From NCBI GenBank assembly GCA_040219135.1, contig JAVJTA010000017.1, positions 372,001-436,000 on the forward strand: a DNA stretch of 64,000 bases. Direction: 5' to 3'. Every line of letters begins with the position of its first letter. Position 1 is the first letter of the stretch. Of this stretch, positions 43,564 through 52,835 are shown one piece after another. The translations under genes were made by a program, and so were the position numbers. Source of the DNA: UBA7803 sp040219135. GTDB taxonomy: Bacteria; Pseudomonadota; Gammaproteobacteria; Pseudomonadales; Azotimanducaceae. The notes beneath the pieces are model-generated. The model searched no databases. It saw nothing but the letters and a program-made list of their open reading frames with translations, and was not told the origin of the DNA.

Positions 43564-45393
43564 TCAGTCCCGCCGCAGCACGCCGGTCAGGGTCAGCACC
43601 ACAACCGCAGACAGCGCCGTGCCGGCAATGGCGAACAGACTGTGCAGCAACGACCACAGCAGGCGCGCGCGGCCCTGGGGCACGAACCGGCAGTAGCTGT
43701 CCTGGCCCAGATTGATCACCGGCAAGGCGACGTCCAGGGTGAACTGGACGATCTCGAGCCCGGGGCAGCCGCGCTCAGCGGGAACCCGGGCGAGGCCCAG
43801 CGGCAGCAGGTACTCCACCGCGACCGGGTCGGCCTCGATGGGCAGAAACGCCTGGTCGAACTTCCACAGCGCGACGCTGTACATGGCGGCGCCGAGCACC
43901 ATGAACACCAGGAACGACACCACGGCCCGACCGCTGGAGTAGCCGTGGTGGCTGATGAGCATGAGCAGCCGCGGAAACAGGCGCGCCAGCGGCCGATCCA
44001 CCCGGGCGGCCAGACGCATGCGGATCTTCTCCACGGCAATCGCGTTGGCTTCCGTGGACTGGCCCTGGGCCCGCAGCACACGGCTCAGCGCTTCGTAGGG
44101 CTGCGGCCGGAACAGGGCGGCGGTCGGTTGCCCGCCGGGGAACTGCCGGCGCAGCCAGGCAATTCGCCTCGTCACCAGATCGCCGCTCTGTGCGCGCAGC
44201 CGTTCGTAGGTGGCGCCTTCCAGATCCAGGTAGCCAGCGGCCGGCCAGCCGGTGGCGATGTCGTCCTGCAGGGAATTGATCTGCGCGCCGCCGAGCAGGA
44301 ACCAGCCTTCCACCGGTTGCGCGGGTGCCGAGCGGCTGGCCGGCGGCGGGGCCTGGACGTCGAGCGCGCCGACGTTGGCGAGCACCAGGGTGTTCGAGAC
44401 CCGGATCTGCTGCAGGTTCACCGCCACCGGGCCGCCCTTGCTGAGCAGGCCGGTGTAGTCCGGTCCCGGCGCCAGCCGGGCGCTGGTCATGAAGAAGCCG
44501 CCGCCAATGGTGGCGGACAGGAAGTTGAGACGTCCCGCCGCCTCGAAGGGCAGATCGTCGCGCGCGGTCATGAACAGCGACTCGACCCGGAGATCCTCGC
44601 AGTGCAACGCCCGGCCGCTGGGATTGATCAGTCGCGCCGCCGACAGCCCGAGATCGCCGGTGATCTTCGCCGCGGCCAGCGCGACTTCCCCCGTCGCCTC
44701 GAAGCGGTGCCCGTGCAGCGGGCTGGCCTCGACGTTGCCCCCCACCGTCATCGCCCGACCGCTCAAGGCCGCGTCGCCGCTGCCGTCGAGCCAGGCGCCC
44801 TGGAGCAGCACGTCGCCATCGACGGTGGCGCCGTCGAGCCGCACGGTCGCGCAGGCCGAGAAGCGTGATCGCGGCGACGAGCACAGCACCAGGCGTCCGC
44901 CGACGTGCGCGTTGCTGAGATGGATGGCACAACGGCCCACCTCGGATAGGTCGCACTCGTAGCCGTCGATCCCCGACAGGCTCGAACCCGACAGATCCAG
45001 ATCCGCCTTGGTCGTGAGGTTGTCGCCGATGAACGCGGGAAGCTGGCAGTCGACAAACCGCAGCGACAGAAAGTCGAGACCGCTCAGATCGACGGGGGCG
45101 TCGAAGCGGCAGTCGCGGAACAGCAGCGCCGGAAATCCCTCGGGCCTGCGGCCGGACGGCGGGATCAGCGGCCCGTGGATCGCAGCGCCGCGGATGCGCA
45201 GCGGCCCGCGCAGGACGGGCCAGTCGTCGTGGGTGCCGGAGACGAGCGCCTGGAGGAAGGTCGCGGATACGCTCGGTCGGGGTTCCGGATGACGGCTGAA
45301 ATCGGCGGTCGTGTCGGCCTGAATCGCTTCCAGGACGTGCCGTTCCGCATCGTTCAGGTCAGGGGCTCGAGCGGCAGAGGTCATCTGGGTCAC
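43564..45393 (-). CDS. Beta-helix / pentapeptide-like protein with C-terminal transmembrane helices
   Basis: 609 residues, function unknown. Residues 60-400 form a right-handed beta-helix-like array of short repeats (GLDFLSLRFVDCQL, DLDLSGSSLSGIDG, VRLDGATVDGDVLLQGAWLDG). A helical segment about 400-470 is followed by two or three TM helices (AVVSFLVFMVLGAAMYSVALW and the C-terminal LLHSLFAIAGTALSAVVVLTLTG). Similar proteins are often mislabelled as membrane-associated oxidoreductases. No catalytic motif is visible. The repeat domain is expected on the cytoplasmic side. Confidence 0.7.
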   Translation of the reverse strand: MTQMTSAARAPDLNDAERHVLEAIQADTTADFSRHPEPRPSVSATFLQALVSGTHDDWPVLRGPLRIRGAAIHGPLIPPSGRRPEGFPALLFRDCRFDAPVDLSGLDFLSLRFVDCQLPAFIGDNLTTKADLDLSGSSLSGIDGYECDLSEVGRCAIHLSNAHVGGRLVLCSSPRSRFSACATVRLDGATVDGDVLLQGAWLDGSGDAALSGRAMTVGGNVEASPLHGHRFEATGEVALAAAKITGDLGLSAARLINPSGRALHCEDLRVESLFMTARDDLPFEAAGRLNFLSATIGGGFFMTSARLAPGPDYTGLLSKGGPVAVNLQQIRVSNTLVLANVGALDVQAPPPASRSAPAQPVEGWFLLGGAQINSLQDDIATGWPAAGYLDLEGATYERLRAQSGDLVTRRIAWLRRQFPGGQPTAALFRPQPYEALSRVLRAQGQSTEANAIAVEKIRMRLAARVDRPLARLFPRLLMLISHHGYSSGRAVVSFLVFMVLGAAMYSVALWKFDQAFLPIEADPVAVEYLLPLGLARVPAERGCPGLEIVQFTLDVALPVINLGQDSYCRFVPQGRARLLWSLLHSLFAIAGTALSAVVVLTLTGVLRRD

Positions 45394-45504
45394 CGCGGTC
45401 TCGGCGCACGGGCGTCATCCGATCATGACAGCAATACGGAACGCCCGAAAGCGCGTTGCGGGCGCCGGCGGCAGAGCGGATGGGTTGAGGGTCGCGCCCC
45501 GGCC

Positions 45505-46368
45505 TCACTCCTCCAGCGGCGGCTTCTTCGCCAGATCGCGCACGATCTGGCCGCCGGCCGGATCGACGCCCATCTTGTGAACGATGTGGTTGTTGGCGTG
45601 GCCCATCTGCTGGTGGCCCATGGCCGCGCGCAGGGACTGATACAGGCCCTGGCTGTTCTGCATCTGGTTGACGGACTCCTTGGCGAGCTTGAGTCCCATG
45701 CTCGGCTGCACGGCGATCTCGCGCGCGAGCTCGAGGGTCGCGGCGCTGAGTTCGTCGCGCGGCACGACCCGATTGACCATGCCGAGTTCGTGGGCGACGC
45801 GGGCGGTGATGGCGCGTCCGGTGAACAGCAGCTCCTTGGCCTTGCGCACGCCGAACTCCCAGGGATGGCCGAAGTACTCCACGCCGTTCACGCCGAAGGC
45901 GACGACCGGGTCCTGAAAGGTGGCGTCTTCGCTGGCGACGACGATGTCGAAGGGCCACACCAGCATCAGGCCGCCGGCGATGACCTTGCCCTGCACCTCG
46001 GCGATGGTGGGTTTGGGGATGTTGCGCCAGCGCCAGCAGAGCCCGAAGTAGATCTCTTCCTCGCGCGCCCAGCCGCCTTCGATGCCCGGCTGCTTGAACC
46101 CGCCCCAGGGGCTGACGCCGACATCCTCGAGCTTCCAGTCGCCCTCGGGGGAAAGATCGTGGCCGGAGGAGAAGTGTTTGCCCTCGGCGGCGATGATGAT
46201 GACCTTGACGTCATCGTCCGCGGCGGCGTGATCGAGTGCCCCGTTCAGCTCGTAGAGCAGCTGCGCGTTCTGCGCGTTGGCGCGCTCCGGGCGGTTGAGG
46301 ACCACACGGGCGACATGGTCTGCCGGCCGTTCGTAGTTGATGAACTGCATGTCGGATGGGGTATCCAC
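45505..46368 (-). CDS. Enoyl-CoA hydratase/isomerase-family protein
   Basis: 287 residues from GTG 46368, placed after GGAGGAGGAG; ATG 46350 is an alternative. It has the crotonase-fold core: oxyanion-hole segment IIIAAEGKHFSSGHDLS and VIAGGLMLVWPFDIVVASEDATFQDPVVAFG. The two glutamates of classical hydratases are not evident in the region after GVNGVEYFGHPWEFG, so the reaction could differ (isomerase, dehalogenase or ring-cleaving type). It probably serves the CoA-ester catabolism encoded nearby. Confidence 0.85.
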   Translation of the reverse strand: MDTPSDMQFINYERPADHVARVVLNRPERANAQNAQLLYELNGALDHAAADDDVKVIIIAAEGKHFSSGHDLSPEGDWKLEDVGVSPWGGFKQPGIEGGWAREEEIYFGLCWRWRNIPKPTIAEVQGKVIAGGLMLVWPFDIVVASEDATFQDPVVAFGVNGVEYFGHPWEFGVRKAKELLFTGRAITARVAHELGMVNRVVPRDELSAATLELAREIAVQPSMGLKLAKESVNQMQNSQGLYQSLRAAMGHQQMGHANNHIVHKMGVDPAGGQIVRDLAKKPPLEE

Positions 46369-46529
46369 GGGCTCCTCCTCCTGGGATCGCGGCAGCCAGT
46401 GTATCGCCGATTCGGCCGATGTCGATCTTCCGCAGGTCCCCGCCGGGCGGCAGTGCGTTGCCGGCGAGGTTGTGTGGCGCCGGCTCGTCGAGGAAGATCG
46501 AAACCCACACAGCAACGCAGAACTCCCGC

Positions 46530-47660
46530 ATGACCGACATCCACGGCACCTGCCACGACGATTTCAGCGCCGTTCGCGACGCTTTCGAAGCCAATTTCTC
46601 CGAGCGCGGCGACCTCGGCGCCAGCGTGGCGGTGAGCTACCAGGGCGAGATGGTGGTGGATCTCTGGGGCGGCCATCGGGATCAGGCCGCCACGCAGCCC
46701 TGGGAGGCGGACACCATCGTCAACGTGTATTCCTCGACGAAGACCATGGCGGCGCTGTGCCTGCTGCTGCTCGCCGACCGCGGTGAGGTGGATCTCTACG
46801 CCAAGGTGTCGAGCTACTGGCCCGAGTTCGCGCAGAACGGCAAGGAGGCGGTGGAGGTGCGCCACTTCCTCAGCCACAGCGCCGGGCTCTCCGGCATGGA
46901 CGAGCCCGTGTCCGGGGCCGACGTCTACGACTGGGAGCAGATGATCGCCGCGCTCGAGCGCCAGGCGCCGTGGTGGGAACCCGGCACGCAGAGCGGCTAC
47001 CACGCCCTGACCCAGGGTCACCTGATCGGTGAGGTGGTGCGGCGTGTGACCGGACAGACCCTGGGCAGCTTTTTCCGCAGCGAGATCGCCGGGCCCCTCG
47101 AAGCGGATTTCCACATCGGCACCCCGCGCGAACACTTCCCGCGCATCGCCGAACTGGTGCCGCCGGTCAGCGGCCCGGCGGAGGCGGCGAGCGAGGACAG
47201 CATCGCCGGACGCACCTTCCGCAGTCCGGCCATCAGCGCCCACGACGCCGCCACGGACGGCTGGCGGCTGGCGGAGATTCCCGCGGCCAACGGCCACGGC
47301 AACGCGCGCTCGATCGTTCGCGTGCAGACCGCGGTGGCGAATCTGGGGAGCGCGTTTGGTGTGAACCTGCTGAGCGAAGCCGGCGCGCGCCGGGTGTTCG
47401 ACGAGCAGACCTTCGGCACCGATCTGGTGCTCGGCGTGCCGATCCGCTTCGGCATGGGCTACGGTCTCACGAGTGAGGCCATGCCCATGGGTCCCAACGA
47501 GCACATCGCCTACTGGGGCGGCTGGGGCGGCTCGTCGGTGGTGGTGGATCAGGACGCGCGCCTGTGCGTGTCCTACGTGATGAATCGCATGGAGGCGGAT
47601 CTTCTCGGCGACCTGCGCGGGTTCAGCATTCTTCAGGGGGCCTACGCCTCACTCGCCTGA
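46530..47660 (+). CDS. Serine hydrolase of the beta-lactamase / EstB family
   Basis: 376 residues from ATG 46530; the in-frame extension to 46356 is a shadow. Motifs: S-x-x-K nucleophile in NVYSSTKTMAALCLL, a Tyr in SGYHALTQGHLIGEV and a C-terminal WGGWGGSSVVVDQ replacing the K-T-G box. No signal peptide, so it is cytoplasmic like EstB-type esterases. It probably hydrolyses esters or lactones and is divergent from the enoyl-CoA hydratase gene. Confidence 0.9.
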   Translation: MTDIHGTCHDDFSAVRDAFEANFSERGDLGASVAVSYQGEMVVDLWGGHRDQAATQPWEADTIVNVYSSTKTMAALCLLLLADRGEVDLYAKVSSYWPEFAQNGKEAVEVRHFLSHSAGLSGMDEPVSGADVYDWEQMIAALERQAPWWEPGTQSGYHALTQGHLIGEVVRRVTGQTLGSFFRSEIAGPLEADFHIGTPREHFPRIAELVPPVSGPAEAASEDSIAGRTFRSPAISAHDAATDGWRLAEIPAANGHGNARSIVRVQTAVANLGSAFGVNLLSEAGARRVFDEQTFGTDLVLGVPIRFGMGYGLTSEAMPMGPNEHIAYWGGWGGSSVVVDQDARLCVSYVMNRMEADLLGDLRGFSILQGAYASLA

Positions 47661-47677
47661 CCGCGAGGTGCGTGGCG

Positions 47678-48727
47678 ATGCGGAAGTTGTGGCTGCGGCT
47701 CGGGGCGTCGGTCGGTCTGCTCTTGACGGTCGGCCTGCTCCTGCTGTGGCTGCGACCCGACACTGAAGTCGGGACCGAACAGATCACCCTGGTACGCGAC
47801 GATGCCGGCCTGATGACGCCCGACGAGCGCGCGGCGCTGGCCCGCCATCACCAGTATCTGCTCCGCGCCTTCGACATCGACTACCGGGTGGAGACCAGCC
47901 GCGGACTCGACGACGTCGACCGGGTCGCGGTGACCCTGCTGCGCGAATTCGGTCAGCGTTCGCGCAGCGAAAGCGGCCGGGCGTTGCTGCTCTTGGTCGA
48001 TGCAGGAGCCGATCAGGTGCGTCTCGAGGTCGGCTATCCATTGGAGGGGGCGTTTCCTGATGCCTTCGTCGACTACGTGGAACGGCATCAGATGGTGCCG
48101 TTTTTCGAACGTGGACGGATCGCGGACGGGATTGCCGCCACGACCGAGCTCATTGTCTCCCGCGCCCGGGTGGCGGCGGGGGAGATGGATGCGGCGACGG
48201 AGGCCTGGCGGGCGTCGAGCGGCGGCGCCGGGGCAACGGCGGATGCCCGCCTCGGGGCCGGGTCCGCCGCGGGGCCCGTTGACTCGGGTGGCAGCGTGAG
48301 TCCGGGATCGACCCCGGAAGCGACCCTGGCCGCCTACGTCCAGGCCATGGCCGATCACAATGCCGATCCCGAGCTCCCGATCTACACCGCCGACACCCGC
48401 GCCATGCTCGCCAACTGGCTCGTGACCCCGGCGCAGATGGACAACCTGGTGCGCAGCCATCGCCAGTGCCGGGCGGAGCCGGCCCTCGTCGACCCGACCG
48501 GTGCGCGTGCGGTGATTCGTTATCCGCCCGGACAGCGCGCCTGCGCCCCGTATTTCTTCGTCCGTCAGGAGAACGCCTGGCAGCTCGACCTGACCATGAT
48601 GCAGAAGGCGCTCCGCTTCGGCGCCAGCAACGCCTGGCACTTCGATCCGGCCGGGGCACATCCCTACGGATTCGCCTTCGCCGATTGGGACTTCGATGCC
48701 CGCGGCTATCCTCACCCGAGAGAATGA
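47678..48727 (+). CDS. TPM-domain protein with N-terminal signal anchor
   Basis: 349 residues from ATG 47678. An N-terminal TM/signal segment (LGASVGLLLTVGLLLLW) precedes a TPM domain (about 30-165, LVRDDAGLMTPDERAALARHHQYLLRAFDIDYRVE, ALLLLVDAGADQVRLEVGYPLEG), named after TLP18.3/Psb32/MOLO-1. A Gly/Ala-rich linker (175-215) follows, then a C-terminal domain (220-349) that I do not recognise. TPM proteins act in the periplasm in membrane-protein quality control or acid phosphatase activity. The C-terminal domain is specific to this kind of homologue. Confidence 0.75.
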   Translation: MRKLWLRLGASVGLLLTVGLLLLWLRPDTEVGTEQITLVRDDAGLMTPDERAALARHHQYLLRAFDIDYRVETSRGLDDVDRVAVTLLREFGQRSRSESGRALLLLVDAGADQVRLEVGYPLEGAFPDAFVDYVERHQMVPFFERGRIADGIAATTELIVSRARVAAGEMDAATEAWRASSGGAGATADARLGAGSAAGPVDSGGSVSPGSTPEATLAAYVQAMADHNADPELPIYTADTRAMLANWLVTPAQMDNLVRSHRQCRAEPALVDPTGARAVIRYPPGQRACAPYFFVRQENAWQLDLTMMQKALRFGASNAWHFDPAGAHPYGFAFADWDFDARGYPHPRE

Positions 48728-48844
48728 ACCCCTACAAAGTACTTGTTTCCCAGTTGCTTGAGTGGCACCTTTAGTGCCAGTTCGAGGATCGACTGAAGCC
48801 AGCCGCATCGTCGAGCGCGATTCCGTACTCAGGGGAGAGACATC

Positions 48845-51409
48845 ATGACGAAGGCATCTGCAGGGCTGCAGGGTCTGCTGTGGCCGCTGGTTGCCGGCGC
48901 GCTGCTGACGGTGGAGCCGGTTCTGGCCGCCTCCGGGCCGATCGAGGAAGTGGTGGTGACGGGTACCCGCAAGGCGGGCGTGTCGCCGACCGAGACGCTG
49001 TCGCCGGTGGATCTCATCAGCGGCGACATGGTCGACCGGCAGGCGTCCTTCGACCTCACCGAATCGCTCACCAAGCTGAGCCCGTCGCTGAACACCCAGC
49101 GCTTCCCCATCGCCGACGGCACCGCGCTGATCCGACCCGTGACGCTGCGCAACCTCTCGCCGGACCATACCCTGGTGCTGATGAACGGCACCCGCCGGCA
49201 CCGCTCGGCGCTGGTGAATCTGCAGCTGGCGCCGCTCGGCACGGTGAACCAGGGCTCCCAGGCCGTGGACTGGGCGGCGTTTCCGGCTGCCGCCATCGAG
49301 CGGGTGGAGATCCTGCGTGACGGCGCCTCGGCCCAGTACGGGTCCGATGCCATCGCCGGTGTGATCAACGTGATTCTCAAGGACGCGAGCGAAGGCATTT
49401 CGGTATCGGGCCAGTACGGCAGGTATTACGAAGACGACGGCGATCGATTCAGCGTCAGCGGCAACGTCGGCCTGCCGCTCACCGAGCGCGGTTTCGTCAA
49501 CATCACCGGCGAATACTCCCAGTCCGAGATCACTTCCCGTGGCAATGCGCGCCCGGATGCGGCCGCCGTCGGCGACGTGGTCGGCGACAACCTGGTGCCG
49601 TTGAACGGCCTCGGCCAGCGCTGGGGCGACCCGGACGTGGAAGCCCGCAAGTTCCTCGTGAACGCCGGCTACGAGATCTCGGAGACGGCCGAGCTCTACG
49701 GGTTCGCCAGCTACATGGTCAACGAGACCATCTCCGATTTCTTCTACCGCACGCCCGTGCTCGACCCCTCGGCCGGGATCGAGGCGCGGACCACGCTGCA
49801 GATCGACAGCGACGGTGACTTTCTGCCGGATCCGGCACCCCAGACGCTGGTCGACGACATCGCCGGCCAGGGCCTGACCGTAGCGGACTACCTGGTCGCC
49901 GACGCGACCAGTCCCAGCGGCTTCGTGTTGCGCAATCCGGTATTCGGCAAATTCCCCGGTGGGTACAACCCGGACTTCGGCGCCGACATCGAGGACTACG
50001 CCTTCGTCCTGGGTGGCCGCGGCGAATTCAATGCCGACCTGACCTGGGATCTGCGCGCCCGCTACGCCGAGAACGAGGTCGATTACCGGGTCGGCGAGAC
50101 CATCAACCCGAGCCTCGGACGGTTGACGCCGCTGAGCTTCCGCCCCGGCACCCTCACCCAGGAGGAGAGTGGGGTGAACGCCGACTTCGTCAAGACGTTC
50201 GAAGGCTCGCCGCTGAACGTCGCGTTCGGCGCGGAGTGGCGCAACGAGACCTATCAGATCGGCGCCGGCAATCCGGCATCGATCGTTGCCGGCCCGACGG
50301 CCGCCATTTTCGGCGTCGGTTCCGACGGCTTCCAGGGTTTTCCGGAAGAATCCGCCGGCGATTTCGAGAGCGACAGCTGGGCCGCCTACGTGGACTTCGA
50401 AACCGACATCACCGATCAGCTTTCCGGCGCGCTGGCGCTGCGCTACGAGGACTACGAGGAGTTCGACACGACGTTCGACTGGAAGATCTCCGGCCGCTAC
50501 CAGGTCAACGATGCGTTCGCGGTGCGGGCGACCGCCAACACCGGCTTTCGGACGCCGACGCCGGGGCAGGTGAACACGCTGAACGTCACCACCACGTCAG
50601 ACGTGAACGGCAACCTGATTCCGAACGGCACGTATCCGGTGTCCGATCCGGTGGCCATCGCGCTCGGCGCGCAGCCGCTCAAGGCGGAAGAGTCGACCAG
50701 TTACACCGCCGGGCTGGTGTTCATGCCGAACGACATCACCAGCGTCACCGTCGACTACTACCACATCAAGATCGAAGATCGGTTGGCGCTGCTCAGCAAC
50801 ACCATCGATGCGGCTGCGGTCACGGCATTGACCGCAGCCGGTGTCCCCAACGCCGGTCTGCTGCTCGGCAGCAATGCCAACTTCTTCGTTAACGGCTTCG
50901 ATTCCAAGGTCAGCGGCATCGACCTCGCCGTCACCAGCAGCTTCTCGGTGTGGGACGGCAGTCTGATCGCCGATCTGCGCCACAACTGGAACCAGCAGGA
51001 GGTCTCCAACATCACCGCGGGAACGATCAACGCCTCCCGTGTGTACGATCTCGAGAACCAGGTGCCGGAGAACAGCACTGTGCTCACCCTGGATTTCACG
51101 CGCGATGCCGTGCAGGCGCTGGTGCGCTTCAACTACTACGACGACTGGTCCACTACCGGCGGTCTGTTCAGCCCGGGCGACGCCTCGGACCAGTACGACT
51201 ACAGCGGTTCGGTGCTGGTGGATCTGGAACTCAGCTACGACTTCGCCGAGAACTATCGGGTGACGCTCGGAGCGGAGAATGTGTTCGACGAAGTCCCGCC
51301 GAAGGAAAAGGAGCCGGTGGCGCAGTTCCTCGGTGTCGCCCGCTCGCTGACCTCGCCCTACGGCTTCAACGGCGGATTCTGGTACCTGCGGCTGTCGGCC
51401 GAGATGTAG
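48845..51409 (+). CDS. TonB-dependent outer-membrane receptor
   Basis: 854 residues, ATG after AGGGGAGAG. Signal peptide (about 1-28, LVAGALLTVEPVLAA), TonB-box-like EEVVVTGTRKA, plug (30-160, RVEILRDGASAQYGSDAIAGVINVIL) and a barrel with long extracellular loops. The wording (LRNLSPDHTLVLMNGTRRHRSALVNL) belongs to the large group of catabolism-linked receptors. It precedes the DUF2165 gene by 10 bases and may be co-transcribed with it. Substrate unknown. Confidence 0.93.
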   Translation: MTKASAGLQGLLWPLVAGALLTVEPVLAASGPIEEVVVTGTRKAGVSPTETLSPVDLISGDMVDRQASFDLTESLTKLSPSLNTQRFPIADGTALIRPVTLRNLSPDHTLVLMNGTRRHRSALVNLQLAPLGTVNQGSQAVDWAAFPAAAIERVEILRDGASAQYGSDAIAGVINVILKDASEGISVSGQYGRYYEDDGDRFSVSGNVGLPLTERGFVNITGEYSQSEITSRGNARPDAAAVGDVVGDNLVPLNGLGQRWGDPDVEARKFLVNAGYEISETAELYGFASYMVNETISDFFYRTPVLDPSAGIEARTTLQIDSDGDFLPDPAPQTLVDDIAGQGLTVADYLVADATSPSGFVLRNPVFGKFPGGYNPDFGADIEDYAFVLGGRGEFNADLTWDLRARYAENEVDYRVGETINPSLGRLTPLSFRPGTLTQEESGVNADFVKTFEGSPLNVAFGAEWRNETYQIGAGNPASIVAGPTAAIFGVGSDGFQGFPEESAGDFESDSWAAYVDFETDITDQLSGALALRYEDYEEFDTTFDWKISGRYQVNDAFAVRATANTGFRTPTPGQVNTLNVTTTSDVNGNLIPNGTYPVSDPVAIALGAQPLKAEESTSYTAGLVFMPNDITSVTVDYYHIKIEDRLALLSNTIDAAAVTALTAAGVPNAGLLLGSNANFFVNGFDSKVSGIDLAVTSSFSVWDGSLIADLRHNWNQQEVSNITAGTINASRVYDLENQVPENSTVLTLDFTRDAVQALVRFNYYDDWSTTGGLFSPGDASDQYDYSGSVLVDLELSYDFAENYRVTLGAENVFDEVPPKEKEPVAQFLGVARSLTSPYGFNGGFWYLRLSAEM

Positions 51410-51419
51410 CGGTCGCGCG

Positions 51420-51911
51420 ATGGGGGTGAACCGCTATCTGAAGGCTTGTCTGGTCGCATTCGTGGGTCTGATGGCGCTCATGTACGCGCTGCAGAACATC
51501 GTCAACATCGACGCGGCGGTCGGGGTGGTCGGCGCGGTGCTCGCGATGGCGGATCATGAGTACTACGCCCGATCGCTGGTTCCTGCGCTGACGAACCCGG
51601 CGCTCGCCTGGCTCGGCCTCATCGTCATCATTGCCAGCGAACTGGCCGCCGGCCTGCTGGCGTTGAAGGGCGCCTGGGATCTGTGGTCGGCGCGCGCTGC
51701 CGATGCAGGTACCTTCAATCGCTCGAAGACATTCGCGCTGCTCGGCTGCGGAGCCGGCGTGATCGTGTGGTTCGGCTACTTCGGTGCCGTCGGCGGCGCG
51801 TTCTTCCAGATGTGGCAGACCGACCTCGGCGCCCAGTCTCTGAATGGCGCGTTTCAGAATGCCGTCTACTGCGCGCTGGTGCTGCTGTTCGTGAGCCTCG
51901 AGGACGTCTGA
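51420..51911 (+). CDS. DUF2165-family integral membrane protein
   Basis: 163 residues with four predicted TM helices (about 7-27, 58-82, 103-127, 140-160). The sequence YLKACLVAFVGLMALMYALQNIVNID and the central NRSKTFALLGCGAGVIVWFGYFGAVGGAFF are typical of DUF2165. The function of the family is unknown. Position directly after a TonB receptor suggests co-expression. Confidence 0.88.
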   Translation: MGVNRYLKACLVAFVGLMALMYALQNIVNIDAAVGVVGAVLAMADHEYYARSLVPALTNPALAWLGLIVIIASELAAGLLALKGAWDLWSARAADAGTFNRSKTFALLGCGAGVIVWFGYFGAVGGAFFQMWQTDLGAQSLNGAFQNAVYCALVLLFVSLEDV

Positions 51912-51972
51912 TTTCTGCCGCTGTGTCCTCTCGCGGACACCGGCGGCGGGTTCGAGCCGCGACAATCGGCAG

Positions 51973-52206
51973 ATGGACGGTTGTGGACGCAAGGGATTGG
52001 CGCGGCTGCTGGCACTGCGGCCGGACGCCCGTTGCCGGCGCCTGCTGTTCTACACCTTCATCGGCATCCTGCTGATGGTTCTGCTGCTGCCGGGGTCCCG
52101 CCGCAGCGGCGCCGATCCGTCAGCCGGCGGAAAGCCGGAGCAGCCGGTCCGGGTCGCGGATGATCATGCGACCGCGGCCGAGTTCGACGACGCCCTCGCT
52201 CTGTAG
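51973..52206 (+). CDS. Possible small membrane protein (77 aa), partly antisense to the Crp/Fnr gene
   Basis: ATG 51973 opens a frame with one apolar helix (RLLFYTFIGILLMVLLLPG, residues 24-42) and basic N-terminal residues. The last 29 codons lie opposite the end of the Crp/Fnr gene, which argues against a functional full-length protein. The ribosome site is weak. It may be a chance ORF. Confidence 0.25.
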   Translation: MDGCGRKGLARLLALRPDARCRRLLFYTFIGILLMVLLLPGSRRSGADPSAGGKPEQPVRVADDHATAAEFDDALAL

Positions 52207-52833
52207 GGTCTGCAGCATGCGGTTGACGAACTGCCTGGCCAGGTTCAGATAGCCGGCCAGTTCGGTCTGTGACAGACGGATCTCGTGTCCGCCCGGAACC
52301 GGCGTCCCGGTGGCCGCGGCGATCGCCAGCAGACGTTTCGCCAGGCGCGCCTCCGGCGACAGGAACACCGAGTCCGCCAGCAGGGTGCTGGTCCAGCGCA
52401 CCCGCCGGCAGAGCAGTTGCAGAAGCTGCCAGGTGATGTCCGGCGTGCGCTCTGCCAGACCGAGAAAATCCACCCGGTCGATGCGGAACAGGCGGCCGTC
52501 GCGGGTCGCGGTGGCGGTGGCCGTCCGGCTGCCGCCGTCCATGAGGGCGATCTCGCCCATCACGTCTCCCGCCGAGAGCGTATTCAAGTGCAGTTCCTGG
52601 CCGTCGGGGCCGCTCGCGCTGATGCGTACTTCGCCGGCAAGAACCACGAACAGGCAGGCGCCCGGATCGCCCTGCAGGTACAGGATCTCGCCCTGGCGCA
52701 TGGGTGTGGAATAGCCAAGGTCGACGATCTCTTCGAGGGCGGCAGCGTCCAGACCGCGAAACAGATCGTTGCTGCGCAGCAGGGCTCGCGCGTCCAGGCG
52801 GTTGCCGTCAGCGGCTGATCTTCCCGGCGCCAC
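52120..52833 (-). CDS. Crp/Fnr-family transcriptional regulator
   Basis: 237 residues from a GTG start at 52833 that lies just after the MFS stop (52836-52838). Residues 15-135 form a cyclic-nucleotide-binding-like beta roll (EILYLQGDPGACLFVVLAGEVRIS, HLNTLSAGDVMGEIALMDGGSRTATATA), and residues 150-235 a winged helix with the recognition segment LSQTELAGYLNLARQFVNRMLQTLQSEGVVEL. There is no cysteine cluster of the Fnr type. It is probably translationally coupled to the transporter and may control it. Confidence 0.9.
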   Translation of the reverse strand: MAPGRSAADGNRLDARALLRSNDLFRGLDAAALEEIVDLGYSTPMRQGEILYLQGDPGACLFVVLAGEVRISASGPDGQELHLNTLSAGDVMGEIALMDGGSRTATATATRDGRLFRIDRVDFLGLAERTPDITWQLLQLLCRRVRWTSTLLADSVFLSPEARLAKRLLAIAAATGTPVPGGHEIRLSQTELAGYLNLARQFVNRMLQTLQSEGVVELGRGRMIIRDPDRLLRLSAG

Positions 52834-52835
52834 GG

